DNA from: Syntrophomonas sp. | GTDB taxonomy: Bacteria > Bacillota > Syntrophomonadia > Syntrophomonadales > Syntrophomonadaceae | Assembly: GCA_016841245.1 (NCBI GenBank) | Contig: JAENZN010000011.1 | Span: 1 to 64,000, forward strand | Reading direction: 5' to 3' | Length of the DNA: 64,000 nt | Part shown: positions 53,379 through 63,380 of the stretch, piece by piece | Numbering within the stretch: the first letter of the stretch is position 1 | Layout: each line of letters opens with the position of its first letter | Notes under the pieces: generated by a model | Database searches by the model: none | Seen by the model: the letters and a program-made list of their open reading frames with translations, nothing else | Told to the model about the DNA's origin: nothing | Translations under genes and position numbers: made by a program

Positions 53379-53866
53379 TGTACAAAACCGGTATACTGAT
53401 AATGAGCGACAAGGGCGCGGCCGGGGAAAGGGAGGACCGCAGCGGTGAACAAATCAAGGAAATGCTCGGTCCTGATTATATTATTGGATATTATGAGGTA
53501 ATTCCTGATGAAAAGGATATCATAATAGAGAAGATGAAATATGCCTGTGATGAGTTAGGGCTCAGACTGCTGTTAACGTCAGGAGGTACCGGGTTTTCCA
53601 GTCGTGATGTTACGCCTGAAGCGAGCCTGCAAGTTATAGAAAAATTAGTTCCCGGTATCCCTGAAGCTATGCGTTCTTATGGTATGCAGAAGACAGCTAA
53701 AGCTATGCTGTCCAGGGCCGTAGCCGGGATAAGAAAAAATACTCTTATTATAAATCTGCCCGGAAGTGTTAAAGGGGTGCGGGAATCACTGGAAGCAGTC
53801 ATCCCCGCATTGGCACATGGGTTGGATATTATTATTGGTTCTGCCTCAGAATGTGGACAGGATTAA
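53378..53866 (+). CDS. Molybdopterin adenylyltransferase-type protein (MogA/MoaB)
   Basis: A 162-aa protein overlapping moaC by one base. It has LLLTSGGTGFSSRDVTPEAS and INLPGSVKGVRESLE, the molybdopterin-binding motifs. It activates molybdopterin by adenylation. It closes the operon; a strong terminator follows. Confidence 0.92.
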   Translation: MYKTGILIMSDKGAAGEREDRSGEQIKEMLGPDYIIGYYEVIPDEKDIIIEKMKYACDELGLRLLLTSGGTGFSSRDVTPEASLQVIEKLVPGIPEAMRSYGMQKTAKAMLSRAVAGIRKNTLIINLPGSVKGVRESLEAVIPALAHGLDIIIGSASECGQD

Positions 53867-53900
53867 TTATTAAACAAATTAGATTTATATTATCTAGGGG

Positions 53901-53925
53901 CGGTAATGAAATAATTTCATTACCG
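53901..53925 (+). terminator. Terminator after the moa operon
   Basis: An 11-bp perfect stem (CGGTAATGAAA / TTTCATTACCG) with a TAA loop, then TTATTTATTTATTTT. Confidence 0.8.
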
Positions 53926-54120
53926 TTATTTATTTATTTTTTGAATTATTTATGATGATAATATACTGAAAAAAAGTCTGATTTACGGCAATTGGGGAAA
54001 ATATATTAAAGTGATTCTATTTAAATTTTAAAAAACAGCGTTATTTGAAGGTATAAAAAGAAAATGATAGGAGCATACTATTAATCGATAATATTGGGTG
54101 AATTTAGCCTGGTTTCTTAT

Positions 54121-54149
54121 TTGAATACTGGCTGAATCTTGCCTAATAT
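54121..54149 (+). promoter_or_regulatory. groES-groEL promoter
   Basis: TTGAAT, a 17-bp spacer and TAATAT, immediately upstream of the CIRCE element. Confidence 0.7.
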
Positions 54150-54160
54150 TATAATTAATG

Positions 54161-54187
54161 TTAGCACTCATGCTAGACGAGTGCTAA
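54161..54187. promoter_or_regulatory. CIRCE operator (HrcA site)
   Basis: TTAGCACTC, nine bases, GAGTGCTAA: an exact CIRCE element. HrcA binding here represses groESL until heat shock. Confidence 0.97.
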
Positions 54188-54220
54188 CAATAGAAATAAA
54201 AAATATGAGGAGGTATACCT

Positions 54221-54511
54221 TTGAACATTCAACCTTTGGCAGATCATGTAGTAATTAAACCTATTGAAGAAACCGAAGAAAAAACTAAAAGTGGGCTCTA
54301 TGTGCCCGATACTGCGAAAGAAAGGCCTCAGGAAGGTAACGTACTGGCTGTTGGGCCGGGTACGGTAAACGAAAAAGGAGAAATCATACCCATGGCTGTA
54401 GCAGTTGGAGATAAAGTCATCTTCAAGAAATATGCTGGCAACAGTATTAAGTATGACGGTGACGAATATCTTATTATACCTGAAAAGGATATACTTGCTA
54501 AAATAGGCTAA
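54221..54511 (+). CDS. groES: Co-chaperonin GroES
   Basis: A 96-aa protein starting TTG behind GAGGAGG. It has [20 protein letters not shown], the mobile loop [15 protein letters not shown], and KDILAKIG at the end. Forms the heptameric lid on GroEL, encoded 27 bases downstream. Confidence 0.97.
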   Translation: MNIQPLADHVVIKPIEETEEKTKSGLYVPDTAKERPQEGNVLAVGPGTVNEKGEIIPMAVAVGDKVIFKKYAGNSIKYDGDEYLIIPEKDILAKIG

Positions 54512-56185
<1,674 letters not shown>

Positions 56186-56232
56186 TACGCCCCTTATCCA
56201 AAACTGGTAAGTAAAAATTAAGATAAAGATGA

Positions 56233-56267
56233 AGCCCCCCGTTAATTCAGGGAATTAACGGGGGGCT
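56233..56267 (+). terminator. Terminator after groEL
   Basis: A 16-bp perfect stem (AGCCCCCCGTTAATTC / GAATTAACGGGGGGCT) with a 3-base loop, then TTTCT. Confidence 0.9.
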
Positions 56268-56449
56268 TTTCTCTTCTATTTTAGTCTTACTTGAGGATTT
56301 GCATTAGAACAAAACAGCTTATGTGTCTTATCCTTGGGGTGCATTATAAATACCCACACCTAATTGACAGGAAATTACAGTTCCTTCGGCGAATGGTTAC
56401 CTATAAGTATGTTTCATTGTTTAAAAGCTCTGCCAGGAGGGAGGACCGT

Positions 56450-56494
56450 ATGGAGAAGTATTCCTTTTTTCAAGTAGTAGATTTTATGATATAG
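56450..56494 (+). CDS. Possible 14-aa leader peptide
   Basis: ATG 56450 follows a very strong GGAGGGAGG. The peptide MEKYSFFQVVDFMI is hydrophobic, and its stop codon (TAG) overlaps the GGAGGTG site of the amidase gene, so translation could be coupled. Confidence 0.4.
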   Translation: MEKYSFFQVVDFMI

Positions 56495-56507
56495 GAGGTG
56501 AGCATAG

Positions 56508-57206
56508 GTGAACGGGGGATATAAGATTGAGCAAAAGCCGTCTCCAAATGAAAGCAGCAGAAACGGCAGGGAGATACTGGCGATAGTTGATCATATTACC
56601 GCCGGTAAATACCCGGGATGCTTAAGCTGGTTGCAGAATCCGGCAGCAGAAGCGAGCGCACATTACCTGGTAACACGCAGAGGAAAGATATTTCAAATGG
56701 TATCTGACAGTAAGGCCAGCTGGCATGCTGGACAAGTAAACAAGCCGTCCTGGAGTCTGTACAGTGGCACTAATCCTAATCGATATACTATAGGCATCGA
56801 ACATGAGGGCTATGGAAGCCAGGGTGGAGATGGTACCCTTACTGAGGAGCAGTATCAAGCAACTTTATGGCTGCACAGGCAGCTGATAGAAAAACATACT
56901 ATTCCGATTGATGAAGATTATATTATTGGGCATTACCGTATTGACAGTGTAAACCGACCTAACTGTCCGGGACCTAAGTTTCCCTGGAGCAGGCTATTTC
57001 AAGATTTGAGAAATGGGGTGATAGATGTGGCATTAGAAAAATGGATGATAGAAAGTGGCGAAGCGGCTATAGATGAACTGGCCAAAAAAGGATTGATAAA
57101 TACAGCTGACACTAAAAAGGGTGAAGAAAACCTGGCTGCCAGTGTTCCAGCCTATCTCTTCTGGATGATGTTGAACCGGGTAGCAGATTACAGGGTACAT
57201 AAATAA
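56508..57206 (+). CDS. N-acetylmuramoyl-L-alanine amidase (Amidase_2)
   Basis: A 232-aa protein starting GTG behind AGGAGG. It has VDHITAGKYPGCLSWL (zinc His), ASAHYLVTRRGKIFQMV, TIGIEHEGYG, and IIGHYRIDSVNRPNCPGPKF (zinc His and Cys). The fold is the T7-lysozyme/PGRP amidase. There is no signal peptide, so it may be phage-like or released by lysis. The C-terminal 60 residues are a helical tail of unknown role. Confidence 0.88.
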   Translation: MNGGYKIEQKPSPNESSRNGREILAIVDHITAGKYPGCLSWLQNPAAEASAHYLVTRRGKIFQMVSDSKASWHAGQVNKPSWSLYSGTNPNRYTIGIEHEGYGSQGGDGTLTEEQYQATLWLHRQLIEKHTIPIDEDYIIGHYRIDSVNRPNCPGPKFPWSRLFQDLRNGVIDVALEKWMIESGEAAIDELAKKGLINTADTKKGEENLAASVPAYLFWMMLNRVADYRVHK

Positions 57207-57246
57207 ATTTAAACGTAGGTCTTGATTATAGTTCAGTTAATTAAAA

Positions 57247-57280
57247 AGGCAGCCAGACCATTGATCTGCTGCCTGTTTGT
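57247..57280 (+). terminator. Terminator after amidase gene
   Basis: AGGCAGC and GCTGCCT pair around a 14-nt loop, then GTTTGTGTTTG. Confidence 0.55.
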
Positions 57281-57387
57281 GTTTGTGTGAACAGACCTTT
57301 TAGCGGAATAGGAGGAAAGCAGAGTAATAAACACGAATTATCTAATTCAGTCTTATAATCAGCCTGTAGTTGAAGGGGGGAAGCGAT

Positions 57388-59052
57388 ATGGGTTTAAAAC
57401 AGCAGTATAGAAATATCCGCAGAAGACAGCAAATCGTGGGAGTATTGATTAAAAATGGGTTGGGTTATGTGGTGCAAAGATTTGGTCTAACCAGTCTGGC
57501 TCCTGTGGCAAGCCGAAGAGATGTGATGAGCAGCAGGAAAGAAGCACATTATCTGATGGCCGAAAAGCTGCGAACAACTATGGAGGAACTGGGACCTACT
57601 TTCATTAAATTGGGACAGGTATTGAGCACCCGCCCCGATCTGCTGCCTCCTCCGTATATAGAACAGATGGAACGACTGCAGGACAAAGTTCCGGCAATGA
57701 ATTATGAGGAGGTTGTCCAGCAGTTGATAAAAGAACTGGGACATCCTGATGATATATTCGAAGAATTTAATTGGCAGCCACTGGCCGCTGCTTCTATTGG
57801 ACAGGTACACCAGGCCAGGCTGAAGAGCGGGGAAAGGGTAATCGTCAAAGTACAGCGTCCGGGTATAGAACGGCAGGTGGAAAATGACCTGCAGATACTG
57901 CTGACCCTGGCCAGGTTTTCGGAACGACGATCTAATGAGGCCAAACGTCTCAATATCGTGGCCATGATCGAAGATTATGCCAAGATGTTTCTGCGCGAGC
58001 TGGATTATGCCCGTGAAGCCAGGAGTACCGATATAGTTTATAACAACTTTACGGGAGATGATCGGGTAATCATACCTCGAGTATACTGGAAATATACCAC
58101 GGGAAAAATCCTTACTGAGGAGTATATAGAAGGGGTTAAGCTTAATGATATTGAGGAGCTAAAGAGACGGGGATGGGATGTGAGGAAAATATCCCGTCTG
58201 GGTACAGAAACATTTTTGTCCCAGATCGTATTTCATGGTTTTTTTCAGGCTGATCCTCACCCGGGCAACATAATTATAGTGAATGAAAACCAGATCTGCT
58301 TCATTGATTTTGGCGAGATTGGTACTCTTACCGAAACCAGACTGATGAATATAGGCGAATTGATTCTGGGTATCAGCAAGCAGGATATGGAGCGAGCTAT
58401 GTCCGCCCTTCAATCTATGGGTATTCTGGATAGACTAAAAAATAATCCAGAAGATTTCCTGGAAGATTTCAGTGACGTGGTTTTAAATGTGTCATCAGGT
58501 GGTCTGGGCAAGCTGGATATGAACCGCCTGCGTAAAGATATTATGACTTTAGCCTACAACTATCAGTTGAAACTACCAGCCTATCTCACCTCCCTGATGA
58601 AGGCACTCATAACAGTAGAAGGGGTAGGCAAAAAGCTTGATCCCAGCTATGACTTTATGGAAACTGCCAGTGAGCTGGCCAATAAGGTCTATAAAGAACG
58701 GCTTAAACCAGAGAATGTTTATAAATATCTTAATCGTAGATATTACCGGGATATAAAACCTTTAGGTGCTTTGCCTCATGATTTGCATGAAATTATTAAA
58801 GCTGCCAGCAGAGGCAACCTGCAGTTTACTATGAATGTAGACTTGAGTGAAAAGTCCCACCATAAAATGGCCCAGTTGGTAAGCCGTCTCAGTTCCAGCC
58901 TGATCATTACTGGGGGACTGATAGGGTCATCGTTAATAGTCCATGGTAGTCATCCTGATATTATCGAACAATATTCGGTGTTTGGTGTGGCGGGTTTTGC
59001 TCTGGCGGGCATAGGACTCCTCATTTTCCTTATCTCCTCTATGAAAGCCTAG
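57388..59052 (+). CDS. UbiB/ABC1/AarF-family atypical kinase
   Basis: A 554-aa protein; ATG 57388 (MGLKQQYRNIRRRQQ) follows AAGGGGGGAA. It has the KxGQ motif FIKLGQVLSTRPDLLPPPYI, the Ala-rich loop AAASIGQVHQARLKSG, DPHPGNI and FIDFGEIG, then two C-terminal membrane helices. The family supports quinone or lipid metabolism as membrane-bound ATPases or kinases. The ubiquinone pathway itself is not expected in this organism. Confidence 0.9.
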   Translation: MGLKQQYRNIRRRQQIVGVLIKNGLGYVVQRFGLTSLAPVASRRDVMSSRKEAHYLMAEKLRTTMEELGPTFIKLGQVLSTRPDLLPPPYIEQMERLQDKVPAMNYEEVVQQLIKELGHPDDIFEEFNWQPLAAASIGQVHQARLKSGERVIVKVQRPGIERQVENDLQILLTLARFSERRSNEAKRLNIVAMIEDYAKMFLRELDYAREARSTDIVYNNFTGDDRVIIPRVYWKYTTGKILTEEYIEGVKLNDIEELKRRGWDVRKISRLGTETFLSQIVFHGFFQADPHPGNIIIVNENQICFIDFGEIGTLTETRLMNIGELILGISKQDMERAMSALQSMGILDRLKNNPEDFLEDFSDVVLNVSSGGLGKLDMNRLRKDIMTLAYNYQLKLPAYLTSLMKALITVEGVGKKLDPSYDFMETASELANKVYKERLKPENVYKYLNRRYYRDIKPLGALPHDLHEIIKAASRGNLQFTMNVDLSEKSHHKMAQLVSRLSSSLIITGGLIGSSLIVHGSHPDIIEQYSVFGVAGFALAGIGLLIFLISSMKA

Positions 59053-59186
59053 TCATGAAAGTTTGGAATAATAATAATAGCATAAGATTATATCGTCCTG
59101 ACCGAAATCTCGTGCCCACTCACAATTCATTCCTGGATTGAAGCCCAAACTGATTAACCTAAAGGTCAAACGGGCAGCAGGGTTGC

Positions 59187-59215
59187 TTGTGGACGGATTA
59201 CAAACGGGCTATACT
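59187..59215 (+). promoter_or_regulatory. Promoter and inverted repeat before peroxiredoxin
   Basis: TTGTGG, a 17-bp spacer and TATACT (59187-59215). Just downstream is an inverted repeat ATAACC-ACA-GGTTAT (59222-59236), at the expected transcript start, a likely regulator site. Confidence 0.55.
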
Positions 59216-59266
59216 GAGGTCATAACCACAGGTTATAAAGCGAGGTGAAAGAGGAGGTCGATATTT

Positions 59267-59857
59267 ATGTTAGTTGGCAAACCGGCTCCCGTATTCGAGA
59301 GTGAAGCTTTCCACAATGGGAAGATCACCAAAATCAATCTAGAGGACTATAAAGGCAAATGGGTAGTAATGTGTTTTTATCCGGGGGATTTTACCTTTGT
59401 ATGACCTACCGAATTATCAAGTATAGCCGTGGGCTATAGTGAATTACAGGCAATAAACGTAGAGGTGCTGTCCATGAGTGTCGACAGTGTGTTTTCGCAT
59501 AAGATATGGAATGAAACCGAGCTGTCCAAGATGGTGGATGGAGGGATACCGTATCCTATGCTGAGTGATCAGGGTGGTAAAATAGGCAAGCTCTATGATG
59601 TTTATGACGAAGATGCCGGAGTTAACGTGCGGGGAAGATTTCTCATCGATCCTGATGGAATCATACAGGCTGCGGAAATCCTATCACCTCCAGTGGGACG
59701 GAATCCCCAGGAATTACTCAGGCAGGTACAGGCTTATCAGCATAACCAGGCCACCGGTGAGGTAATGCCATCGGGATGGGTGCCAGGGGAACCAACTCTG
59801 ACACCTTCTGCCGATCTGGCTGGCAATGTATGGAAGGTGTGGCAGCCTAACAAATAG
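59267..59857 (+). CDS. Selenocysteine-containing AhpC-type peroxiredoxin
   Basis: A 196-aa protein if the in-frame TGA (59402-59404) is read as selenocysteine. ATG 59267 follows GAGGAGG. The frame is conserved on both sides: [25 protein letters not shown], where AhpC has FTFVCPTEL, so Sec replaces the peroxidatic Cys. The family continues through [22 protein letters not shown] and [11 protein letters not shown]. The C-terminal resolving site, usually EVCPxxWxPG, reads [10 protein letters not shown], so the enzyme is 1-Sec. It would reduce peroxides in the cytoplasm with an external thiol. A hairpin lies at the bacterial SECIS position. Confidence 0.92.
59422..59438 (+). promoter_or_regulatory. 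SECIS-like hairpin downstream of UGA
   Basis: TATAGCC and GGCTATA form a perfect 7-bp stem with a GTG loop, 17 nt after the TGA and inside the coding frame. Bacterial SECIS hairpins bound by SelB lie at this distance. Confidence 0.75.
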
Positions 59858-59859
59858 TC

Positions 59860-59904
59860 TATATAGAAAGAAGCCAGACTTTTTGTCCGACTTCTTTCTA
59901 TATA
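59860..59904 (+). terminator. Long hairpin after the peroxiredoxin gene
   Basis: A 14-bp perfect stem (TATATAGAAAGAAG / CTTCTTTCTATATA) begins three bases after the stop and contains an inner GAC/GTC pair. It lacks a strong T-run, so it may also stabilise the mRNA. Confidence 0.6.
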
Positions 59905-59958
59905 ATTAAGTAATATTCTGCTCCATAGAGGACATAATAATCAGCAGGAGGTGCTGTC

Positions 59959-60537
59959 ATGAATGCTTTGATAATATATGCTCATCCTAATCCCGGTAGT
60001 TTTAATGCAGCTCTGGCAGGAGTAGCTGAAGATATGCTTGAACAAAGCAAGATTAATTTGAAGGTAAAGGACATATATGGTCTGGAATTTAACCCGGTAT
60101 TGAGCGAAGAGGATTTTAAGGCTTTTCATACCGGCCATTTGCCGGAGGATATCCAGGCCGAGCAGGCAGATGTAAAATGGGCTGATCTGCTAATAATAAT
60201 TACTCCAGTATGGTGGTATTCATTTCCTGCCATCTTGAAGGGATATATCGATCGGGTGTTTAGTATCGGCTTTGCTTACCAGTATGACTCTGATGGTCCT
60301 CATGGAATGCTGGGCGGGAAAAAAGTACTGGTAATTACCACTTCCGGGGCAGAGGAAGAAACCGCAATATCCACCGGTATGCTGGAAGTAATACGGACTA
60401 TGGTAAACGGAATTTTCAATTTCTGTGGATTTGATTTCATTCAATACGAAAATTATTATGCTGTACCAACTGTTACTGATCAGGAACGTAAAGGCATGTT
60501 GAATCATTTTAGAGAAATTCTTAAAACCTGTGTCTGA
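59959..60537 (+). CDS. NAD(P)H:quinone-oxidoreductase-like flavoprotein
   Basis: A 192-aa flavodoxin-fold protein behind GGAGGTG. It has ALIIYAHPNPGSFNAAL (FMN/FAD phosphate loop), ITPVWWYSFPAILKGYIDRV and GKKVLVITTSGAEEE. The family (YwrO/Kef-ancillary type) reduces quinones with NAD(P)H. Position behind the selenoperoxiredoxin suggests a joint oxidative-stress role, but a hairpin separates them. Confidence 0.88.
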   Translation: MNALIIYAHPNPGSFNAALAGVAEDMLEQSKINLKVKDIYGLEFNPVLSEEDFKAFHTGHLPEDIQAEQADVKWADLLIIITPVWWYSFPAILKGYIDRVFSIGFAYQYDSDGPHGMLGGKKVLVITTSGAEEETAISTGMLEVIRTMVNGIFNFCGFDFIQYENYYAVPTVTDQERKGMLNHFREILKTCV

Positions 60538-60638
60538 GCCAGAACCTCAATCTTCAAGGTTTTTAAATCAAGGTCATGAGCAGCTTTTGGTATCAGCTGC
60601 AGCGGCCTAGAAAAATTTTTTGATATCTAAATATAAGA

Positions 60639-60673
60639 AGTGGGGGTTACCCCCACCTGTGCCAGCTTTTTTT
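60639..60673. terminator. Bidirectional terminator between flavoprotein gene and minC
   Basis: GTGGGGGT and ACCCCCAC form a tight stem; a run of seven T follows on the plus strand at 60666. It lies between convergent genes. Confidence 0.6.
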
Positions 60674-60674
60674 A

Positions 60675-61286
60675 TTATAAAATCTTTATTCTGTCCAGAT
60701 TGTCCCGTGAATTATATTCTTTTATGCATATAGAATCATCATAGAGGTAAGCAAATTCTGGAAAGATTTGCTTACCTTTTTTGCCGGTAGAACCGGATAA
60801 CTTAGTAGCTATACGAATTTGTCCCGGACAAAGGTTTAAAGCAAAAACGATACTTTCAGTATTGCCATAAAAACCGGCATGAGCCAGGCCCTCCATTTTG
60901 CCAAGTACAATGATATCATTCCCAGCTATGATTTCAGAACTTTCATGGACGTCGCCCCATACAATTACTGATCCCTCAGAATGTATTTTTTGTCCGCTGC
61001 GCACGTTCCGATGGATAAATAGGTCTTTAGAATAGGAACGGCTGATGTTGAGTTCGATATTATTCAATATCATTCCGTACTCCAGACATAGCTGCTGGAG
61101 GTTGGAAATGTCCTCAAAGGCAAGGGAATTAAGTCCCTTGCCTTTGAAAATTACTGGAGACCCTTCAAACAACTGCTGATTAGCTGCAAATTTTTCCTTT
61201 AGAATATGAATATAATCCGAATAATTACCTTCTTCAAATACGAATACCAGGTTATTATTAATGCCTTTTATTTTTATACTGGCCAA
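60675..61286 (-). CDS. minC: Septum-site inhibitor MinC
   Basis: A 203-aa MinC. The C-terminal beta-helix is diagnostic: RSGQKIHSEGSVIVWGDVHE, then IIVLGKMEGLAHAGFYGN and LCPGQIRIA. The N-terminal FtsZ-inhibiting domain covers residues 1-95. It is last in a minD-minE-minC order, 5 bases after minE. Confidence 0.92.
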   Translation of the reverse strand: MASIKIKGINNNLVFVFEEGNYSDYIHILKEKFAANQQLFEGSPVIFKGKGLNSLAFEDISNLQQLCLEYGMILNNIELNISRSYSKDLFIHRNVRSGQKIHSEGSVIVWGDVHESSEIIAGNDIIVLGKMEGLAHAGFYGNTESIVFALNLCPGQIRIATKLSGSTGKKGKQIFPEFAYLYDDSICIKEYNSRDNLDRIKIL

Positions 61287-61291
61287 GATGC

Positions 61292-61543
61292 TTACCTGCC
61301 TTTAATAGGAATACTAATATCCAAAGCCGAATGTCTTCCTTCGCGAATAAAATTAACTTCTGGATTTCCCGTGATCTCCATGTGTTTAGCTATAACCTGA
61401 ATAATTTCTTCCTTAATAGTATCCATCACTTCTGCTGAAGTCCCGGCTCGATCGTGGGCTAGAACAACTCTTAGCCGGTCATTGGCTTGCCGGCGGCTGG
61501 AGCTTTGTTCCTGTTTAAACACATTCTTTATAAAAGTTAACAC
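61292..61543 (-). CDS. minE: Cell-division topological factor MinE
   Basis: An 83-aa MinE. It has [15 protein letters not shown] (MinD-binding segment) and [11 protein letters not shown] with a final beta strand. MinE drives MinD off the membrane and creates pole-to-pole oscillation. It lies between minD and minC. Confidence 0.92.
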   Translation of the reverse strand: MLTFIKNVFKQEQSSSRRQANDRLRVVLAHDRAGTSAEVMDTIKEEIIQVIAKHMEITGNPEVNFIREGRHSALDISIPIKGR

Positions 61544-61558
61544 ATGTACTACCCCCTT

Positions 61559-62380
61559 TTATCTGGTAGGTATAAAATTCCGTCCCAGACCTCTCAACTT
61601 ATTCCAGAAAGAATTATCATCTAATTCAAGAAATGGGACATCTTTACCAGTGATTCTCTGGGCTATATTATTGAAAGCCTGAGAAGCCTGGCTGCGTTCG
61701 TTTAATATAATAGGTTCGCCTTTATTGGTTGAAATAAGAACATTTCTATCTTCGGGTACGATTCCCAGCAAGTTTATACAAAGATGTTCAGTTAAATCTT
61801 CTATACTTAGCATATTGCCGCTTTTTATCATATCATTCTGTACCCGATTTACCAGCAGGTGAATATCTTTATATTGAGCTGATTCCAGCATGCCGATTAT
61901 TCTATCTGCATCTCTAACTGCTGAAACCTCAGGGTTAGTGACTACAATAGCTTTATCGGCAGCAGCGATTGAATTCTTGAATCCCTGTTCTATGCCAGCC
62001 GGGCAATCTATAAATACATAATCAAATTCTTGTCTTAAATTGTTGCACACTCCCTGTACTTGTTCCGTGTTGATATCGTCTTTGTTTCTGGTTTGAGCTG
62101 CGGGAAGCATGCACAGGCCAGGAAATCTCTTGTCTTTAACCAGTGCCTGCTTAAGTGTACATTCACCTTCAATAACCTGGACGATATCATAGATTACCCG
62201 GTTTTCCAGGCCTAATATCAAGTCCAGCTTTTTTAACCCTATGTCCAGGTCCATAACAGCTACTTTATAACCCATTCTGGCCAGAGAAGTACTCAAATTT
62301 GCTACGGTAGTAGTTTTACCCACACCACCTTTACCCGAAGTCACTACTATGACCTCACCATTGGTTTTACCATTTTCCAT
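61559..62380 (-). CDS. minD: Septum-site ATPase MinD
   Basis: A 273-aa protein behind GGGGAGG. It has the deviant Walker A SGKGGVGKTTT, MDLDIGLKKLDLILGLENRV and FIDCPAGIEQGFKN, plus a C-terminal amphipathic helix (SFWNKLRGLGRNFI). It recruits MinC to the membrane. Confidence 0.95.
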   Translation of the reverse strand: MENGKTNGEVIVVTSGKGGVGKTTTVANLSTSLARMGYKVAVMDLDIGLKKLDLILGLENRVIYDIVQVIEGECTLKQALVKDKRFPGLCMLPAAQTRNKDDINTEQVQGVCNNLRQEFDYVFIDCPAGIEQGFKNSIAAADKAIVVTNPEVSAVRDADRIIGMLESAQYKDIHLLVNRVQNDMIKSGNMLSIEDLTEHLCINLLGIVPEDRNVLISTNKGEPIILNERSQASQAFNNIAQRITGKDVPFLELDDNSFWNKLRGLGRNFIPTR

Positions 62381-63036
62381 TAAAAAAGGACCTCCCCTTC
62401 TAAATTGTCACACAAATTCAGGCTATGGTAGCATTAATTCACTCATATATCTCTTATTTTAAATGATTATCTTGTCGGAATAAACTGCTAATTTAGCAAA
62501 TTGTAGAATATAATTGTTTTATTAATAAAAAAATTCACATGAAAAGATATATGAGCCCTGTGCGGGCTCATATGGAGAGGGAATGTGATGGAATTTATGT
62601 TTTTATTTTAATGGGGGGTGAAGGTTAACTATATTATTACATAAAGCGACAAAATATGCAACATATTATTTGAAATAATTTATATTATTTTTTGGCGCAA
62701 TAAAATGGTGAAATCATATATTTGGTCGAATAATGTTGAGGAGCTGCTCCCGAAAACCGTGCAGTAGCTTTTGATTACATTTCCAATCAGGTAATATGTA
62801 CCGAGCAATTTCGACAATGAGATTGTGCTAGCAATCGCAAATATAGTCGATAGATATCTTTATAGGATCGTTCAATGGTATGAGGCAAAATAGTGGGACA
62901 AGGGGACTGACTGGCATCGAAGTGTTGCTAACAGAAGTGAGAAAACAAAAGCAGGGTTATAAAGTAATACCCTGCTTATTCAGTACCTAAAAAAGTACAT
63001 AAAAACCTATTAATGTAATATGAGCATTTTACGGTT
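62381..63036. other. AT-rich spacer with hairpins
   Basis: No gene. A 10-bp perfect stem, ATATGAGCCC / GGGCTCATAT, lies at 62549-62573 and is followed by GGAGAGGGAATG without a useful frame. The terminator of the 41-aa gene lies at 62941-62977. Confidence 0.4.
62941..62977 (-). terminator. Terminator of the 41-aa membrane-protein gene
   Basis: On the minus strand AAGCAGGGT pairs with ACCCTGCTT and is followed by TTGTTTT. Confidence 0.65.
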
Positions 63037-63162
63037 TTATAATTTTTTAAACCAATCGGAAAGGTGGCTGCTAAAAACTAGAACTCCTATTATTCCTGCT
63101 ATCAAGCCCAGACTAAGAACAATAATGATTATTACTAGTGCTGTTGATTCCTCGGTACCCAT
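63037..63162 (-). CDS. 41-aa single-pass membrane protein
   Basis: ATG 63162 lies 5 nt behind GGGTGAGTG. The peptide has a short acidic start (MGTEESTAL), one strong helix (VIIIIVLSLGLIAGIIGVLV) and a cationic amphipathic end (SDWFKKL). Its own terminator follows about 60 bases downstream. No family was recognised. It may be a regulatory or stress microprotein; the neighbours minD and a subtilase give no clear hint. Confidence 0.6.
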   Translation of the reverse strand: MGTEESTALVIIIIVLSLGLIAGIIGVLVFSSHLSDWFKKL

Positions 63163-63380
63163 ATGATCACTCACCCTAATATTTCCTAATACTTATATTA
63201 TCATTATTATTTTAAAAAAAACATATGTTAACCTAATAAAGTAAAATAAATATCTGTCACGCCAATGTCGCCTTCTTATTTATGTATTCAAAAATTAGGG
63301 TTTTTGACAGTGAAATCAATAATTAAGAATGAACACATTTCTTTCTCCTGCTTAGAATAAAGCAAGGAGAGTGATAGTGA

